Positions 1 through 7,858 are shown, numbered from the stretch's first letter. The stretch: DNA of 32,929 bases from Actinomycetota bacterium (GCA_016219715.1 JACRKX010000043.1:1-32929), one strand, 5' to 3'. Made by a program: numbers and translations. Notes: generated by a model not told the origin, from the sequence alone.

Positions 1-60
1 CGTCCGCTGTCGCGCACGAAGCGCTGGCGCCTCGTCGAAGTCGTGGAGCGTGCCAAATGA
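1..60 (+). CDS. rpsQ: 30S ribosomal protein S17 (uS17), 3' end only
   Basis: Only the last 19 codons are inside the window; the gene begins upstream of base 1. Frame 1 reads [19 protein letters not shown] and stops at TGA. The [13 protein letters not shown] ending is the typical C-terminus of bacterial S17, a primary 16S rRNA-binding protein of the small subunit. Its stop overlaps the rplN start in an ATGA arrangement, so the two are probably translationally coupled. Position directly before rplN is the standard S10/spc order, which supports the call despite the short fragment. Confidence 0.9.
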   Translation, partial: RPLSRTKRWRLVEVVERAK

Positions 61-425
61 TCCAGAACGAGAGCCGTCTGAAGGTCGCCGACAACACCGG
101 CGCCCGCGAGATCCTCTGCATCCGCGTTCGCGGCGGAAGCCAGCGCCGCTACGCCGGCGTCGGCGACACGATCGTCGCCACGGTCAAGCAGGCCGCGCCG
201 AACGGCTCGGTCAAGAAGGGCGAGGTCGTTCGCGCCGTGGTCGTGCGCACCAAGAAAGAGTTCGGCCGCGACGACGGCACCTACATCGCCTTCGACGAGA
301 ACGCGGCGGTCATCATCGACCAGCAGAACAACCCGCGTGGCACCCGCATCTTCGGGCCCGTGGCTCGCGAGCTGCGCGACCGCAACTTCATGAAGATCAT
401 CAGCCTCGCTCCGGAGGTGCTCTAA
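57..425 (+). CDS. rplN: 50S ribosomal protein L14 (uL14)
   Basis: The 122-residue product has the usual length of bacterial L14 and begins [19 protein letters not shown], the family signature, with the conserved [12 protein letters not shown] and [14 protein letters not shown] segments and the C-terminal [21 protein letters not shown]14 sits at the subunit interface of the 50S particle and contacts L19 and 16S rRNA bridges. The ATG overlaps the rpsQ stop by four bases, so it is read as part of the same operon without its own promoter. Nothing in it is unusual. Confidence 0.98.
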   Translation: MIQNESRLKVADNTGAREILCIRVRGGSQRRYAGVGDTIVATVKQAAPNGSVKKGEVVRAVVVRTKKEFGRDDGTYIAFDENAAVIIDQQNNPRGTRIFGPVARELRDRNFMKIISLAPEVL

Positions 426-428
426 ACC

Positions 429-800
429 ATGGCCAAGAAGAAGAAGGTCATCCCGAAGTCGGGCAAGATGGGGCCGGGCATTCGCCGCGGCGACCGCGTC
501 AAAGTCCTCTCGGGCAAAGACAAGGGTCACATCGGCGAAGTGCTGCGTGTCGATCGCGAGCGCGCTCGCGTGTACGTCGACGGCGCGATGATCCAGAAGG
601 TCAGCTCGAAGGTCCAGCAGATGCGCGAGGCCAACAAGGGCAATCAGACGGGCGGTATCATCGAGCGCGAGGGTCCGATCCACGTGTCGAATGTCGCCCT
701 GATCGACCCGAAGGACAACAAGGCCACCCGCGTCAAGGTTGTCCGCGAAGACGGAGTCCGTTCGCGCCGTTCGGCACGCACCGGATCCAAGCTCGACTAA
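429..800 (+). CDS. rplX: 50S ribosomal protein L24 (uL24)
   Basis: The 123-residue product carries a KOW motif at about residues 18-52 (RRGDRVKVLSGKDKGHIGEVL), the RNA-binding fold of L24, an assembly-initiating protein of the 50S subunit. The C-terminal half (GGIIEREGPIHVSNVALIDP) also matches the family. The first 14 residues are a lysine-rich leader (MAKKKKVIPKSGKM), so an internal start at Met14 is possible, but a GGAGG lies about 12 bases before the ATG at 429 and the gap to rplN is only three bases, so I keep the longer form. Confidence 0.97.
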   Translation: MAKKKKVIPKSGKMGPGIRRGDRVKVLSGKDKGHIGEVLRVDRERARVYVDGAMIQKVSSKVQQMREANKGNQTGGIIEREGPIHVSNVALIDPKDNKATRVKVVREDGVRSRRSARTGSKLD

Positions 801-836
801 CTCTTTTCAAGCTTTTAAAACCACTCAGGCACACAC
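801..836 (+). other. AT-rich spacer between rplX and rplE
   Basis: This 36-base gap is distinctly AT-rich for the operon and contains the palindrome TTTTAAAA and a HindIII-like AAGCTT. It is one of the few real gaps in an otherwise tightly packed operon. In E. coli the S8 feedback site lies at the start of rplE, so a control role is conceivable here, but I see no convincing S8-type helix. The function is unknown. Confidence 0.35.
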
Positions 837-1493
837 ATGCACGCAGACAAAGCAGACAACACCAAAGTAACCGACACTGACGCAGCGCCGGCCGCGGCCG
901 CGAAGCCCGCACCGCCCGCGCGTCTCAAGATCGAGTACTTCGAGAAGATCCGCCCGGCCCTCAAGGAGCAGCTCGAGCTGCCCAACATCATGATGGTTCC
1001 GCGGATCGAGAAGATCACCCTGAACATGGGTGTCGGCGACGCCAAGCAGGACAAGAAGCTGCTCGAGGCCGCTCTCGGCCAGCTCGCGCTGATCGCCGGC
1101 CAGCAGCCGAGCGTGCGCCGTGCTCGCAAGTCGATCGCCACCTTCAAGCTGCGCGACGGGATGCCGGTCGGCGTTGCCGTGACGCTGCGTGACGCACGCA
1201 TGTACGAGTTTCTCGACCGCCTGATCTCGATCGCGGTTCCGCGCATCCGCGACTTCCGTGGTCTCAACCCGAAGTCGTTCGATGGCCGTGGCAACTACGC
1301 GATGGGCGTTCGGGAGCAGATCATCTTCCCGGAGATCGACTACGACACAATCGACCAGACGCGCGGTCTCGACATCGTGATCACGACCAGCGCCACCAAC
1401 GACGACCACGCCCGCGCGCTGCTTGACGCCTTCGGCATGCCTTTCAAGAAGGAAGAGAAGCGTCAGGACCAGCCCGAGCAGGCTGCGGCGTAA
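837..1493 (+). CDS. rplE: 50S ribosomal protein L5 (uL5) with N-terminal extension
   Basis: From about residue 29 ([19 protein letters not shown]) onward this is canonical L5, including [39 protein letters not shown] and [33 protein letters not shown]5 binds 5S rRNA and the P-site tRNA region of the central protuberance. The total of 218 residues is about 30-40 longer than usual. The extra N-terminal segment ([15 protein letters not shown] followed by an Ala/Pro run) looks disordered and acidic, and a short Glu/Gln tail closes the protein. No ATG nearer the core fits better. Only a weak Shine-Dalgarno (CAGG) precedes the start. Confidence 0.96.
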   Translation: MHADKADNTKVTDTDAAPAAAAKPAPPARLKIEYFEKIRPALKEQLELPNIMMVPRIEKITLNMGVGDAKQDKKLLEAALGQLALIAGQQPSVRRARKSIATFKLRDGMPVGVAVTLRDARMYEFLDRLISIAVPRIRDFRGLNPKSFDGRGNYAMGVREQIIFPEIDYDTIDQTRGLDIVITTSATNDDHARALLDAFGMPFKKEEKRQDQPEQAAA

Positions 1494-1502
1494 GGAACAC
1501 AA

Positions 1503-1688
1503 ATGGCAAAGACTTCACTCAAGGTAAAGCAGTCCCGTCCGGCCAAGTACCCCTCGCGCGAGTACACCCGCTGCCGTAAGTGCGGCCGTCCTCGCTCGGT
1601 CTACCGCAAGTTCGGCATCTGCCGGATCTGCCTGCGCGAACTCGCGCACCAGGGCTACATCCCCGGCATGACCAAGTCCAGCTGGTAG
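1503..1688 (+). CDS. rpsN: 30S ribosomal protein S14, zinc type (uS14)
   Basis: The 61-residue product is the short zinc-ribbon form of S14 (often annotated rpsZ/rpsN type Z). It has Cys24, Cys27, Cys40 and Cys43 in the CRKCGRPRS...CRICLREL pattern, and ends [11 protein letters not shown] as the family does. S14 binds the head of the 30S subunit near 16S helix 43. The zinc-free paralog usually found elsewhere in actinobacterial genomes cannot be assessed from this window. It lies nine bases after rplE. Confidence 0.97.
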   Translation: MAKTSLKVKQSRPAKYPSREYTRCRKCGRPRSVYRKFGICRICLRELAHQGYIPGMTKSSW

Positions 1689-1725
1689 CCGGCGGACATC
1701 TACAAGAAGCAGAGTTTTCATTTCA

Positions 1726-2133
1726 ATGAGTTACACCAACGACCCGATCGCAGACTTCCTGACCCGCATTCGCAACGCGATTACCGCGGGACACGACGAG
1801 ATCTCCCTGCCCTCTTCGAAGGTCAAGGTCGAGATTGCGCGCGTGCTCAAGGAGCAGGGCTACATCGACGAGTACTCGACGGCTCCGGCCACCGACACTC
1901 CCGGCGAGTCGCTTCGCGTCCGCCTGCGTTACGACGATGACCGCCGCCCCGTCCTGTCGGGCCTGAAGCGCGTCTCAAAGCCAGGCCGCCGCGTGTTCGT
2001 GGCGCGCCAGGACATTCCGCGCGTACTCGGCGGCATGGGCACCACGATCGTCAGCACCAGTGGCGGAGTGATGACTGGCCACGAGGCCACCAAGAAGAAC
2101 CTCGGCGGCGAGATCTGGGCGGAGGTCTGGTAG
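1726..2133 (+). CDS. rpsH: 30S ribosomal protein S8 (uS8)
   Basis: The 135-residue product starts MSYTNDPIADFLTRIRNA and ends with the S8 signature ISTSGGVMTGHEA followed by GGEIWAEVW. S8 binds helix 21 of 16S rRNA in the platform and, in E. coli, represses the spc operon; whether it does so here is not shown by the sequence. It follows rpsN after a 37-base spacer and precedes rplF by two bases. Length and motifs are ordinary. Confidence 0.98.
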   Translation: MSYTNDPIADFLTRIRNAITAGHDEISLPSSKVKVEIARVLKEQGYIDEYSTAPATDTPGESLRVRLRYDDDRRPVLSGLKRVSKPGRRVFVARQDIPRVLGGMGTTIVSTSGGVMTGHEATKKNLGGEIWAEVW

Positions 2134-2135
2134 CG

Positions 2136-2669
2136 ATGAGCCGCATCGGAAAGCAGCCGATCGTCGTTCCCGACAGCGTCACCGTCACGCTGCAGCCCGG
2201 CCTGGTCCAGGTCAAGGGCCCGAAGGGCGAGCTCGAGCAGAAGTTCGACGAAGCGATCACGATCGAGCAGGCCGACGGCGTGCTCACGGTCAAGCGTCCG
2301 TCCGACAGCAAGGACCACCGTGCCAAGCACGGCCTGGTGCGCGCACTGGTTTCAAACATGGTCGAGAACTGCGCCAACGGCTACCAGAAAGAGCTCGAGA
2401 TTCAGGGCGTCGGTTACCGCGCCGCGATGAAGGGCAAGACCATCGAACTTTCTGTGGGCTACTCGCACACCGTTCTGATCGAGCCGCCCGAGGGCGTCAC
2501 GATCGAGTGCCCGCAGCCCACGCAGGTGATCGTCAGCGGCGCTGACAAGCAGGCCGTCGGCGAGATTGCCGCGCGCATCCGCAAGACGCGTCCGCCCGAG
2601 CCCTACAAGGGCAAGGGCATCCGCTACAAGGACGAGTACGTCCAGAGGAAGGTTGGTAAGCGCGCATGA
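2136..2669 (+). CDS. rplF: 50S ribosomal protein L6 (uL6)
   Basis: At 177 residues the product has the standard L6 length with two tandem L6 folds: residues about 11-80 ([23 protein letters not shown]) and about 90-165, including the signature [25 protein letters not shown] at the C-terminus. L6 binds near the sarcin-ricin loop and the GTPase-associated region of the 50S subunit. The TGA stop overlaps the rplR ATG (ATGA), which implies translational coupling. Confidence 0.98.
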   Translation: MSRIGKQPIVVPDSVTVTLQPGLVQVKGPKGELEQKFDEAITIEQADGVLTVKRPSDSKDHRAKHGLVRALVSNMVENCANGYQKELEIQGVGYRAAMKGKTIELSVGYSHTVLIEPPEGVTIECPQPTQVIVSGADKQAVGEIAARIRKTRPPEPYKGKGIRYKDEYVQRKVGKRA

Positions 2670-3022
2670 GCACCACGCAGCTCAAGCAGGCGCGCCGCGT
2701 GCGCCGCAAGCGCCGTGTGCGTGCGAAGGTCACCGGCACCGCGGAGCGCCCGCGCATTTCGGTGTACCGCTCAAACCGTGGCATCTCCGCCCAGCTCATC
2801 GACGACACGGCCGGCAAGACGCTCGCCTCCGTCAACTGGACCGAGGCCGATCTCAAGAAGCTCACCGGCGCCGAGCAGGCCAAGAAGGCCGGCGAGGTGT
2901 TGGCCGGCCGCGCCAAAGAGGCCGGCATCGAAGCGGCGGTCTTTGACCGTAATGGCTTCCTTTACCACGGCCGCGTGGCCGCGTTCGCCGACGGCGTCCG
3001 CGAGGGCGGCTTGACCGTCTAA
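2666..3022 (+). CDS. rplR: 50S ribosomal protein L18 (uL18)
   Basis: The 118-residue product has the basic N-terminus [28 protein letters not shown] and the C-terminal [26 protein letters not shown] typical of L18, the partner of L5 on 5S rRNA. Start codon overlaps the rplF stop. A longer - strand ORF covers the same bases but is a GC-rich shadow. The gene is normal in length. Confidence 0.98.
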   Translation: MSTTQLKQARRVRRKRRVRAKVTGTAERPRISVYRSNRGISAQLIDDTAGKTLASVNWTEADLKKLTGAEQAKKAGEVLAGRAKEAGIEAAVFDRNGFLYHGRVAAFADGVREGGLTV

Positions 3023-3073
3023 CTCAATTTCAATTACTCTCGATCGCTTTCCTAAGGAATCCCAGGCAACTTC

Positions 3074-4090
3074 ATGGCAGTCAAACACCGCATAACCAAC
3101 GTCTCCTCTGACGGTCTCGACCTTCAGGAGCGCGTCGTCGACATCAACCGCGTCGCCAAGGTCGTCAAGGGCGGACGCCGCTTCTCGTTCACCGCGCTGG
3201 TCGTGGTCGGCGACGAGCAGTCGATCGTCGGCATCGGTTACGGCAAGGCCAACGAAGTGCCGATCGCCATCCAGAAGGGCGTCGAGCAGGCAAAGAAGAA
3301 CCTTTTCCAGGTGCCCAAGTACAAGAGCACCATCACCCACAAGACCGTCGGCCGCTTCGGCGCCGGCCAGGTCATGCTCAAGCCGGCTTCGCCGGGTACC
3401 GGTGTTATCGCCGGCGGTGGCGTGCGTGCCGTGCTCGAGCTGGCGGGTGTGCACGACATCCTGGCCAAGAGCCTGGGTTCGCAGAACTCGATCAACCTCG
3501 TCAAGGCCACCGTTGACGCGCTGCAGTCGTTGCGCCGTCCGGAAGAAGTCGCCAAGGCGCGCGGCCTCACGGTTCACGACGTGCTTGGTATTGAGAAGCC
3601 TGCGCCTAAGAATGTTGAAGATGAAGTGGTTGCTGGAGATGCGTCCGAAGACGTCTCCTCCTCGACCGAGGGCGGATCTGCGGGGGAGACGTCTTCGGAC
3701 GCCGCCGCAATCACTCCTGCTCCCGATGCTGGTGGCGCGGAAGTCGGCACAGAGGCAGCGCCGGAAGTTTCGGCCGCTGGGGCGGGCGAGGCTCAGGTTG
3801 AAGCTGTCGCCGAAGCCCCTGCCGAGGCGCAGGCTGCTTCTCAAGAAGAAGTCGCCGCCGAGCCCACCACTGGCGAGGCCCAGCCTGCTGCTGAAGAAAC
3901 CGTTTCCGCTGAGCCCGCTCCTGCCGAGCCGGCCGCCACTGAGCCCGCTCCTGTCGAGCCCGCCGCCGAAGAGGCGCCCGCCACCGAGGCCGTAGATTCG
4001 GCGTCGGCCGAGGTGTCGCCCGCAGGCGACGCCGCCGAGGACGACACCTCGGGCGGCGACGAGGCCACCACCTCGGAGGAGAGCGCCTGA
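3074..4090 (+). CDS. rpsE: 30S ribosomal protein S5 (uS5) with a long acidic C-terminal tail
   Basis: Residues 1-175 are a normal S5: an N-terminal double-stranded RNA-binding domain ([23 protein letters not shown]) and a C-terminal domain with [20 protein letters not shown] and [15 protein letters not shown]5 works in decoding accuracy and mRNA entry. Residues about 180-338 form an added tail made of Ala, Glu, Pro, Ser, Thr, Asp and Gly, with roughly 40 acidic residues and no Lys, Arg, His or aromatic residue. The first codons of the tail (aat gtt gaa gat gaa gtg gtt) are AT-richer than the rest of the operon. The stop overlaps the rpmD ATG (TGATG), so the tail is inside an intact, coupled frame, not a readthrough artefact. 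A Shine-Dalgarno-like AAGGA precedes the ATG. Confidence 0.97.
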   Translation: MAVKHRITNVSSDGLDLQERVVDINRVAKVVKGGRRFSFTALVVVGDEQSIVGIGYGKANEVPIAIQKGVEQAKKNLFQVPKYKSTITHKTVGRFGAGQVMLKPASPGTGVIAGGGVRAVLELAGVHDILAKSLGSQNSINLVKATVDALQSLRRPEEVAKARGLTVHDVLGIEKPAPKNVEDEVVAGDASEDVSSSTEGGSAGETSSDAAAITPAPDAGGAEVGTEAAPEVSAAGAGEAQVEAVAEAPAEAQAASQEEVAAEPTTGEAQPAAEETVSAEPAPAEPAATEPAPVEPAAEEAPATEAVDSASAEVSPAGDAAEDDTSGGDEATTSEESA

Positions 4091-4269
4091 TGGCCAGCAA
4101 GGTCAAGATCAAGCAGGTCAAGTCCAAGAACGGAGCCAACCACGCTCAGCGCGAAACCCTGCGCTCGCTCGGACTTGGCAAGATCAACCGGATCGTCGAG
4201 CGCGACGACTCGCCGCAGCTGCGTGGCATGCTGCACCGTGTTCGCCACCTGATCGAGGTCGAGGAGTAG
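4090..4269 (+). CDS. rpmD: 50S ribosomal protein L30 (uL30)
   Basis: This 59-residue gene is below the ORF-track cutoff. It reads [20 protein letters not shown]...LRSLGLGKINRIVERDDSP...MLHRVRHLIEVEE. The LxSLGLxKIxxxVERxDxPxxRGML pattern and the length are those of bacterial L30, a small 50S protein on the solvent side near 5S rRNA. The ATG overlaps the rpsE stop by one base and the stop lies two bases before rplO, in the usual spc order. Confidence 0.96.
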   Translation: MASKVKIKQVKSKNGANHAQRETLRSLGLGKINRIVERDDSPQLRGMLHRVRHLIEVEE

Positions 4270-4271
4270 TC

Positions 4272-4787
4272 ATGGCTGAAGCTTCCAAGAAGACCGAGAC
4301 GACCGAAGAGGTCGTCGGTCTGCACAACATCAAGCCCGCCGCGCAGCAGCGGAAAGACCGCAAGCGGCTCGGCCGCGGTCACGGCTCGGGCACCGGCAAG
4401 ACTTCCGGTCGTGGCCACAAGGGCCAGGGTTCGCGTTCGGGCGGCAAGCCCGGTCCCGCCTATGAAGGCGGTCAGACCCCGGTGCACATGCGCATGCGCA
4501 AGCGCCGTGGTCCGACGAAGAAGACCTCGATGCCGCTGGAGCCTTTCCGCACCCACACTCAGCCCGTGAACGTCGACGACCTCGAGCGCTTGTTCGAAGC
4601 CGGCGCCACGGTCAATCCGGAGACGCTGGCCGCGAAGGGCCTTGCCACGCGCAAGGGCATCCCGGTCAAGGTGCTCGGACGCGGCGAGCTGACCAAGAAG
4701 CTCGACGTCACGGCGGCCAAGTTCTCGGCCGAGGCCCAGAAGAAGATCGAAGCAGCAGGCGGCACCTGCAAGGTGATCGGCGCCTAG
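4272..4787 (+). CDS. rplO: 50S ribosomal protein L15 (uL15)
   Basis: The 171-residue product carries the L15 hallmarks: LHNIKPA, then the Gly/Arg/Lys-rich loop RKRLGRGHGSGTGKTSGRGHKGQGSRSG, and the C-terminal LTKKLDVTAAKFSAEAQKKIEAAGG. L15 is a late assembly protein of the 50S subunit. It is about 25 residues longer than the common form, mainly through an acidic/Thr N-terminal stretch (MAEASKKTETTEEVV). It lies two bases after rpmD and 16 bases before secY. Confidence 0.97.
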   Translation: MAEASKKTETTEEVVGLHNIKPAAQQRKDRKRLGRGHGSGTGKTSGRGHKGQGSRSGGKPGPAYEGGQTPVHMRMRKRRGPTKKTSMPLEPFRTHTQPVNVDDLERLFEAGATVNPETLAAKGLATRKGIPVKVLGRGELTKKLDVTAAKFSAEAQKKIEAAGGTCKVIGA

Positions 4788-4803
4788 GGGAGGGCGTCCG
4801 GGA

Positions 4804-6063
4804 ATGCTGCAAACACTCGCCAACGCCTTTCGCACTGCGGAGATCCGCAAGAAGATCGCCTTCACGGCGCTGATGCTGCTTGCCTACCGCATCGGTTCGT
4901 ACATCCCTTCGCCGGGCGTCGACGCCGAGGCATTGAAGGAGTTCGACAACCAGTTCGGCGGCAGCGACATCCTTGGCTTCCTCAACCTGTTTTCGGGTGG
5001 AAGCCTTTCGCGTCTGTCGCTGTTTGCGCTGGGCATCATGCCCTACATCACCGCCTCGATCATCCTGCAGCTGATGACAGTCGTCTCGCCGACGCTCGAG
5101 CAGCTCGCTCGCGAGGGTGAGGTCGGTCAGCAGAAGATCACGCAGTACACGCGCTACCTGACGGTCGCGCTTGCCGCCGCGCAGGCGGTCGGATACGTTC
5201 TGCTGTTCAAGAACCAGCAGAACTCCGCGATCACCGACGACAGCTTCGGAAACATCTTGATGATCATCATCAGCATGACGGCAGGCACCGTGGTGCTGAT
5301 GTGGTTCGGCGAGTTGATCACGCAGCGCGGCATCGGCAACGGAATCTCGCTGCTGATCTTCGCCTCGATCGTCGCCGGCCTGCCGAACGGCGTCTCCAAC
5401 TGGTGGAACAGCTCCGACCAGGTCTTCAAGCTAATGATGCCGTTCATCGCGCTCGGTGTGATCGTCGCCGTGGTCTTCATCCAGGAAGGCCAGCGGCGCA
5501 TCCCGGTCCAGTACGCCAAGCGCCAGATCGGCCGCAAGATGACCCAGGGCGGCAGCACCTACCTGCCGTTGCGCGTCAACATGGCCGGCGTCATCCCGAT
5601 CATCTTCGCCGCTTCGATCATGGCCTTCCCGCCCACGATCGCGCAGATGATCCAGACCGACTGGGCGCAGAGCATCGCCAACTTCTTCAACCCGAACGGC
5701 ACCGCCTACATCATCGGCGAGTCGCTGTTCATCATCATGTTCACCTACTTCTACACCGCGGTCACCTTCAACCCGCGTGAGCAGGCCGACAACCTGAAGA
5801 AGTACGGCGGGTTCATCCCGGGCGTTCGCCCCGGTCTGCCGACGGCCGAATACCTCGACCGCATCCTTGCCCGGCTCACGTTCCCGGGCGCGCTCTACCT
5901 TGCCGCCGTCGCCGCGCTGCCCGTGCTGATCATCAATCAGACTGGGTCTGGCTTCTTCTTCGGCGGTACCTCGATCCTGATTACCGTCGGCGTCGCGCTC
6001 GACACGATGAAGCAGCTCGAGGCGCAGTTGCAGATGCGTAACTACGAAGGTTTCCTGAACTAA
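4804..6063 (+). CDS. secY: Preprotein translocase subunit SecY
   Basis: The 419-residue product is the channel subunit of the SecYEG translocon in the cytoplasmic membrane. It starts with the family's N-terminal segment LANAFRTAEIRKKIAFTALMLLAYRIGSYIPSPGVD, and shows the plug and second-helix region ALGIMPYITASIILQLMTVV, and the cytosolic loop EGQRRIPVQYAKRQIGRKM before a helix rich in LRVNMAGVIPIIFAASI. About ten hydrophobic segments can be seen, the expected number. Placement between rplO and adk is conserved. GGAGGG lies shortly before the ATG (ggggagggcgtccgggaATG), though spacing is a little long. Confidence 0.98.
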   Translation: MLQTLANAFRTAEIRKKIAFTALMLLAYRIGSYIPSPGVDAEALKEFDNQFGGSDILGFLNLFSGGSLSRLSLFALGIMPYITASIILQLMTVVSPTLEQLAREGEVGQQKITQYTRYLTVALAAAQAVGYVLLFKNQQNSAITDDSFGNILMIIISMTAGTVVLMWFGELITQRGIGNGISLLIFASIVAGLPNGVSNWWNSSDQVFKLMMPFIALGVIVAVVFIQEGQRRIPVQYAKRQIGRKMTQGGSTYLPLRVNMAGVIPIIFAASIMAFPPTIAQMIQTDWAQSIANFFNPNGTAYIIGESLFIIMFTYFYTAVTFNPREQADNLKKYGGFIPGVRPGLPTAEYLDRILARLTFPGALYLAAVAALPVLIINQTGSGFFFGGTSILITVGVALDTMKQLEAQLQMRNYEGFLN

Positions 6064-6075
6064 GCTGGCAGACCG

Positions 6076-6768
6076 ATGCCGGCCGAACTCAACCTCGTTT
6101 TCGTTGGACCGCCCGGCGCGGGCAAGGGCACACAAGCCGCGCGCCTGGTAGACGACTTCGGCCTTCCGTTCATCGCTACGGGCGACATCCTGCGCGCCAA
6201 CGTCGCCGAGGGCACCGAACTCGGCGTCAAAGCCAAGGAGTACATGGACCGCGGCGACCTGCTGCCCGACGATCTCGTCGTCGAGCTGATCATGGACCGC
6301 CTCGCTCAGCCCGACAGCGCCGACGGCTTCATCCTCGATGGCTTCCCGCGTACCGTGCCCCAGGCCGAGGCGCTCGACGCCGCGATGCAGCAGGCCGGGC
6401 GCCGCCTGACGGCCGTGATCCTCGTCGAAGTTCCCGACGAAGAGCTGATCGAGCGTCTGTCTGGCCGCCGCGTCTGCTCGAAGAGCGGACACACCTTCCA
6501 CGTCAAGTTCGACCCGCCTAAACACGAGGGCGTCTGCGACGTCGACGGCTCGAAGCTGATCCAGCGCGACGACGACCAGCCCGAGACGATCGCCAACCGC
6601 CTGCGCGTGTACCACGAGCAGACATCGCCCGTCGTCTCGTTCTACGACCGCGACAACGGCCCCAGCGGCGCAATCCTGCGCCGCGTAGATGGCAGCCGCG
6701 ACCCCGACGAGGTCTACCGCCACATTCGCGCGCTGATCGCGACGGTGCGCATGGAAGACACGCTCTAA
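6076..6768 (+). CDS. adk: Adenylate kinase, long form with hybrid LID site
   Basis: This enzyme interconverts ATP plus AMP and two ADP. The P-loop is GPPGAGKGTQ (residues 11-20), the AMP-binding part includes ATGDILRANV, and DGFPRTVPQAEAL (88-100) is the kinase signature. At 230 residues it is the long-LID form. In the LID the four positions that bind zinc in Gram-positive enzymes (Cys4 or Cys3-Asp), or form a hydrogen-bond network in E. coli (His, Ser, Asp, Thr), are Cys134, Ser137, Cys154 and Asp157. That is a mixed set and may not bind zinc tightly. It follows secY by 12 bases and precedes map by 22. Confidence 0.97.
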   Translation: MPAELNLVFVGPPGAGKGTQAARLVDDFGLPFIATGDILRANVAEGTELGVKAKEYMDRGDLLPDDLVVELIMDRLAQPDSADGFILDGFPRTVPQAEALDAAMQQAGRRLTAVILVEVPDEELIERLSGRRVCSKSGHTFHVKFDPPKHEGVCDVDGSKLIQRDDDQPETIANRLRVYHEQTSPVVSFYDRDNGPSGAILRRVDGSRDPDEVYRHIRALIATVRMEDTL

Positions 6769-6790
6769 GAAGCGGCACTGGGCAGTCGCC

Positions 6791-7585
6791 ATGTACGGTC
6801 ACGGCGTGATCAACCTCAAGACCCCGGAACAGCTCGACAAGATGGCCGCTAGCGGCCAGGTGCAGGCGCGTGCGCTTCAGCTCGCTGTCAGCAAGGCGCG
6901 CCCCGGCGTCACTACCGCCGAGATCGACGCCGCCGTCGAGAAGTTCATCCGCTCGCAGGGTGGCATTCCGTCGTTCAAGGGCTACAAGGGTTTTCCCGGC
7001 TCGATCTGTTCCTCCGTCAACGACATGGTCGTGCACGGGATTCCCGGCCCGCAGGTGCTCGCAAAAGGCGATCTGATCTCGATCGACATCGGCGTCACGC
7101 TCGACGGCTGGGTCAGCGACGCCGCGGTGACCGTTGCCGTCGGCGGCACCGAGGATCCGATCGCGCTCCAACTCATGGACGTCACCAAGCAGTCGCTGAT
7201 GGACGCCGTCGAGCAGTGCCGGGTCGGCAACCGGCTGGGCGACGTCTCGCACGCCGTGCAAGCGCGTGTCGAAGGGGCCGGCTTCTCGGTCATCCGCGAG
7301 CTGATCGGCCACGGAGTGGGCCGTGAGATGCACGAAGAGCCGCAGGTGCCGAACTACGGCAGCCCCGGCACCGGACCCGAGCTCAAGGCCGGCATGGTCA
7401 TCGCGATCGAGCCGATGGTCAACGTCGGTGGGCCCGAAATAACGATGGGCGACGACGGCTGGGCGGTGTATTCTTCAGATGGTTCGCTGACCGCTCATTT
7501 CGAGTTCACGGTCGCGATAACCGATGCCGGACCGCGAATCTTGACGCCGTGGCACGAGCTGTCCGGTGCAGGGTCGTTTGCCTGA
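6791..7585 (+). CDS. map: Methionine aminopeptidase, type I
   Basis: The enzyme removes the initiator methionine from nascent proteins. The five metal ligands of the pita-bread fold are present: Asp99 (ISIDIGV), Asp110 (WVSDAAVT), His174 (GHGVGREMHE), Glu207 (AIEPMV) and Glu238 (AHFEFTVAIT), with the conserved substrate His82 in SVNDMVVHGIP. The 264-residue length from ATG 6791 is plausible; a GTG at 6806 would give MINLKTPEQLDKM, which matches the family N-terminus better, and neither has a clear Shine-Dalgarno. It is the last gene before a 156-base gap where infA would normally start. Confidence 0.96.
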   Translation: MYGHGVINLKTPEQLDKMAASGQVQARALQLAVSKARPGVTTAEIDAAVEKFIRSQGGIPSFKGYKGFPGSICSSVNDMVVHGIPGPQVLAKGDLISIDIGVTLDGWVSDAAVTVAVGGTEDPIALQLMDVTKQSLMDAVEQCRVGNRLGDVSHAVQARVEGAGFSVIRELIGHGVGREMHEEPQVPNYGSPGTGPELKAGMVIAIEPMVNVGGPEITMGDDGWAVYSSDGSLTAHFEFTVAITDAGPRILTPWHELSGAGSFA

Positions 7586-7741
7586 ACTCAACGGTCGTTC
7601 GACCGTGCTAACATCCTGCGTCGCGCATCAGGGTCCGATTTCGGTGTTCTGTCTCAAGCGTATCTCTCTACGACTTGTTGGGACGATCACGGGCCATGAA
7701 GCGAATTTTTGCTGTCAATCAGGCATGTGGAAGTGGAAGCT
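7586..7741 (+). other. Gap between map and rpmJ; infA absent
   Basis: These 156 bases are lower in GC than the flanking genes. A normal infA needs about 220 bases, and I find no IF-1 reading frame in any frame. What is present is a short inverted repeat just after map, a TAACAT hexamer at 7609-7614, and a T-run near 7706. The frame ending at 7745 is open through the gap and its TGA overlaps the rpmJ GTG, but its translation resembles nothing I know. A promoter for the rpmJ-rplQ run could lie here. Confidence 0.5.
7591..7606 (+). terminator. Small hairpin after map
   Basis: ACGGTCGTTCGACCGT is a near-perfect inverted repeat (ACGGTC arms around GTTC) starting six bases after the map stop. There is no T-run after it, so it is only a candidate for a weak terminator or an operator upstream of the TAACAT hexamer. 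Confidence 0.25.
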
Positions 7742-7855
7742 GTGAAGGTCAGAGCATCAGTCAAGCCGATCTGTGAAAAGTGCCGCGTCATCCGACGCCG
7801 GGGCACTGTGCTCGTGATCTGTCAGAACCGCCGCCACAAGCAGCGTCAGGGCTAG
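7742..7855 (+). CDS. rpmJ: 50S ribosomal protein L36 (bL36), zinc type
   Basis: This 37-residue gene is too short for the ORF track. It reads [37 protein letters not shown] from a GTG start. The zinc ligands Cys11, Cys14, Cys27 and His32 mark the zinc-binding (C+) form of L36, a small 50S protein close to 5S rRNA and L16. The start is fixed by a purine-rich GGAAGTGGAAG a few bases upstream. It precedes rpsM by three bases, the usual alpha-operon order. Confidence 0.96.
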   Translation: MKVRASVKPICEKCRVIRRRGTVLVICQNRRHKQRQG

Positions 7856-7858
7856 TTC

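Noticed and set aside
50-880. 276-residue + ORF in another frame over rplN and rplX
   Set aside because: Arg/Pro/His-rich frame shadow; both real genes are unambiguous.
2771-3844. 357-residue - strand ORF across rplR and rpsE
   Set aside because: Antisense to certain ribosomal genes, with no domain visible.
5431-6792. 453-residue - strand ORF across secY and adk
   Set aside because: Shadow of two certain genes; its Asp/Arg/Val-rich composition is the typical product of reading GC-rich codons backward.
7609-7614. TAACAT as a promoter -10 for rpmJ-rplQ
   Set aside because: No acceptable -35 at 16-19 bases; kept only as a note in the gap entry.
7696-7776. 26-codon [21 protein letters not shown]... 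overlapping rpmJ
   Set aside because: Overlaps the rpmJ start in another frame, has no ribosome site and resembles nothing; most likely chance.
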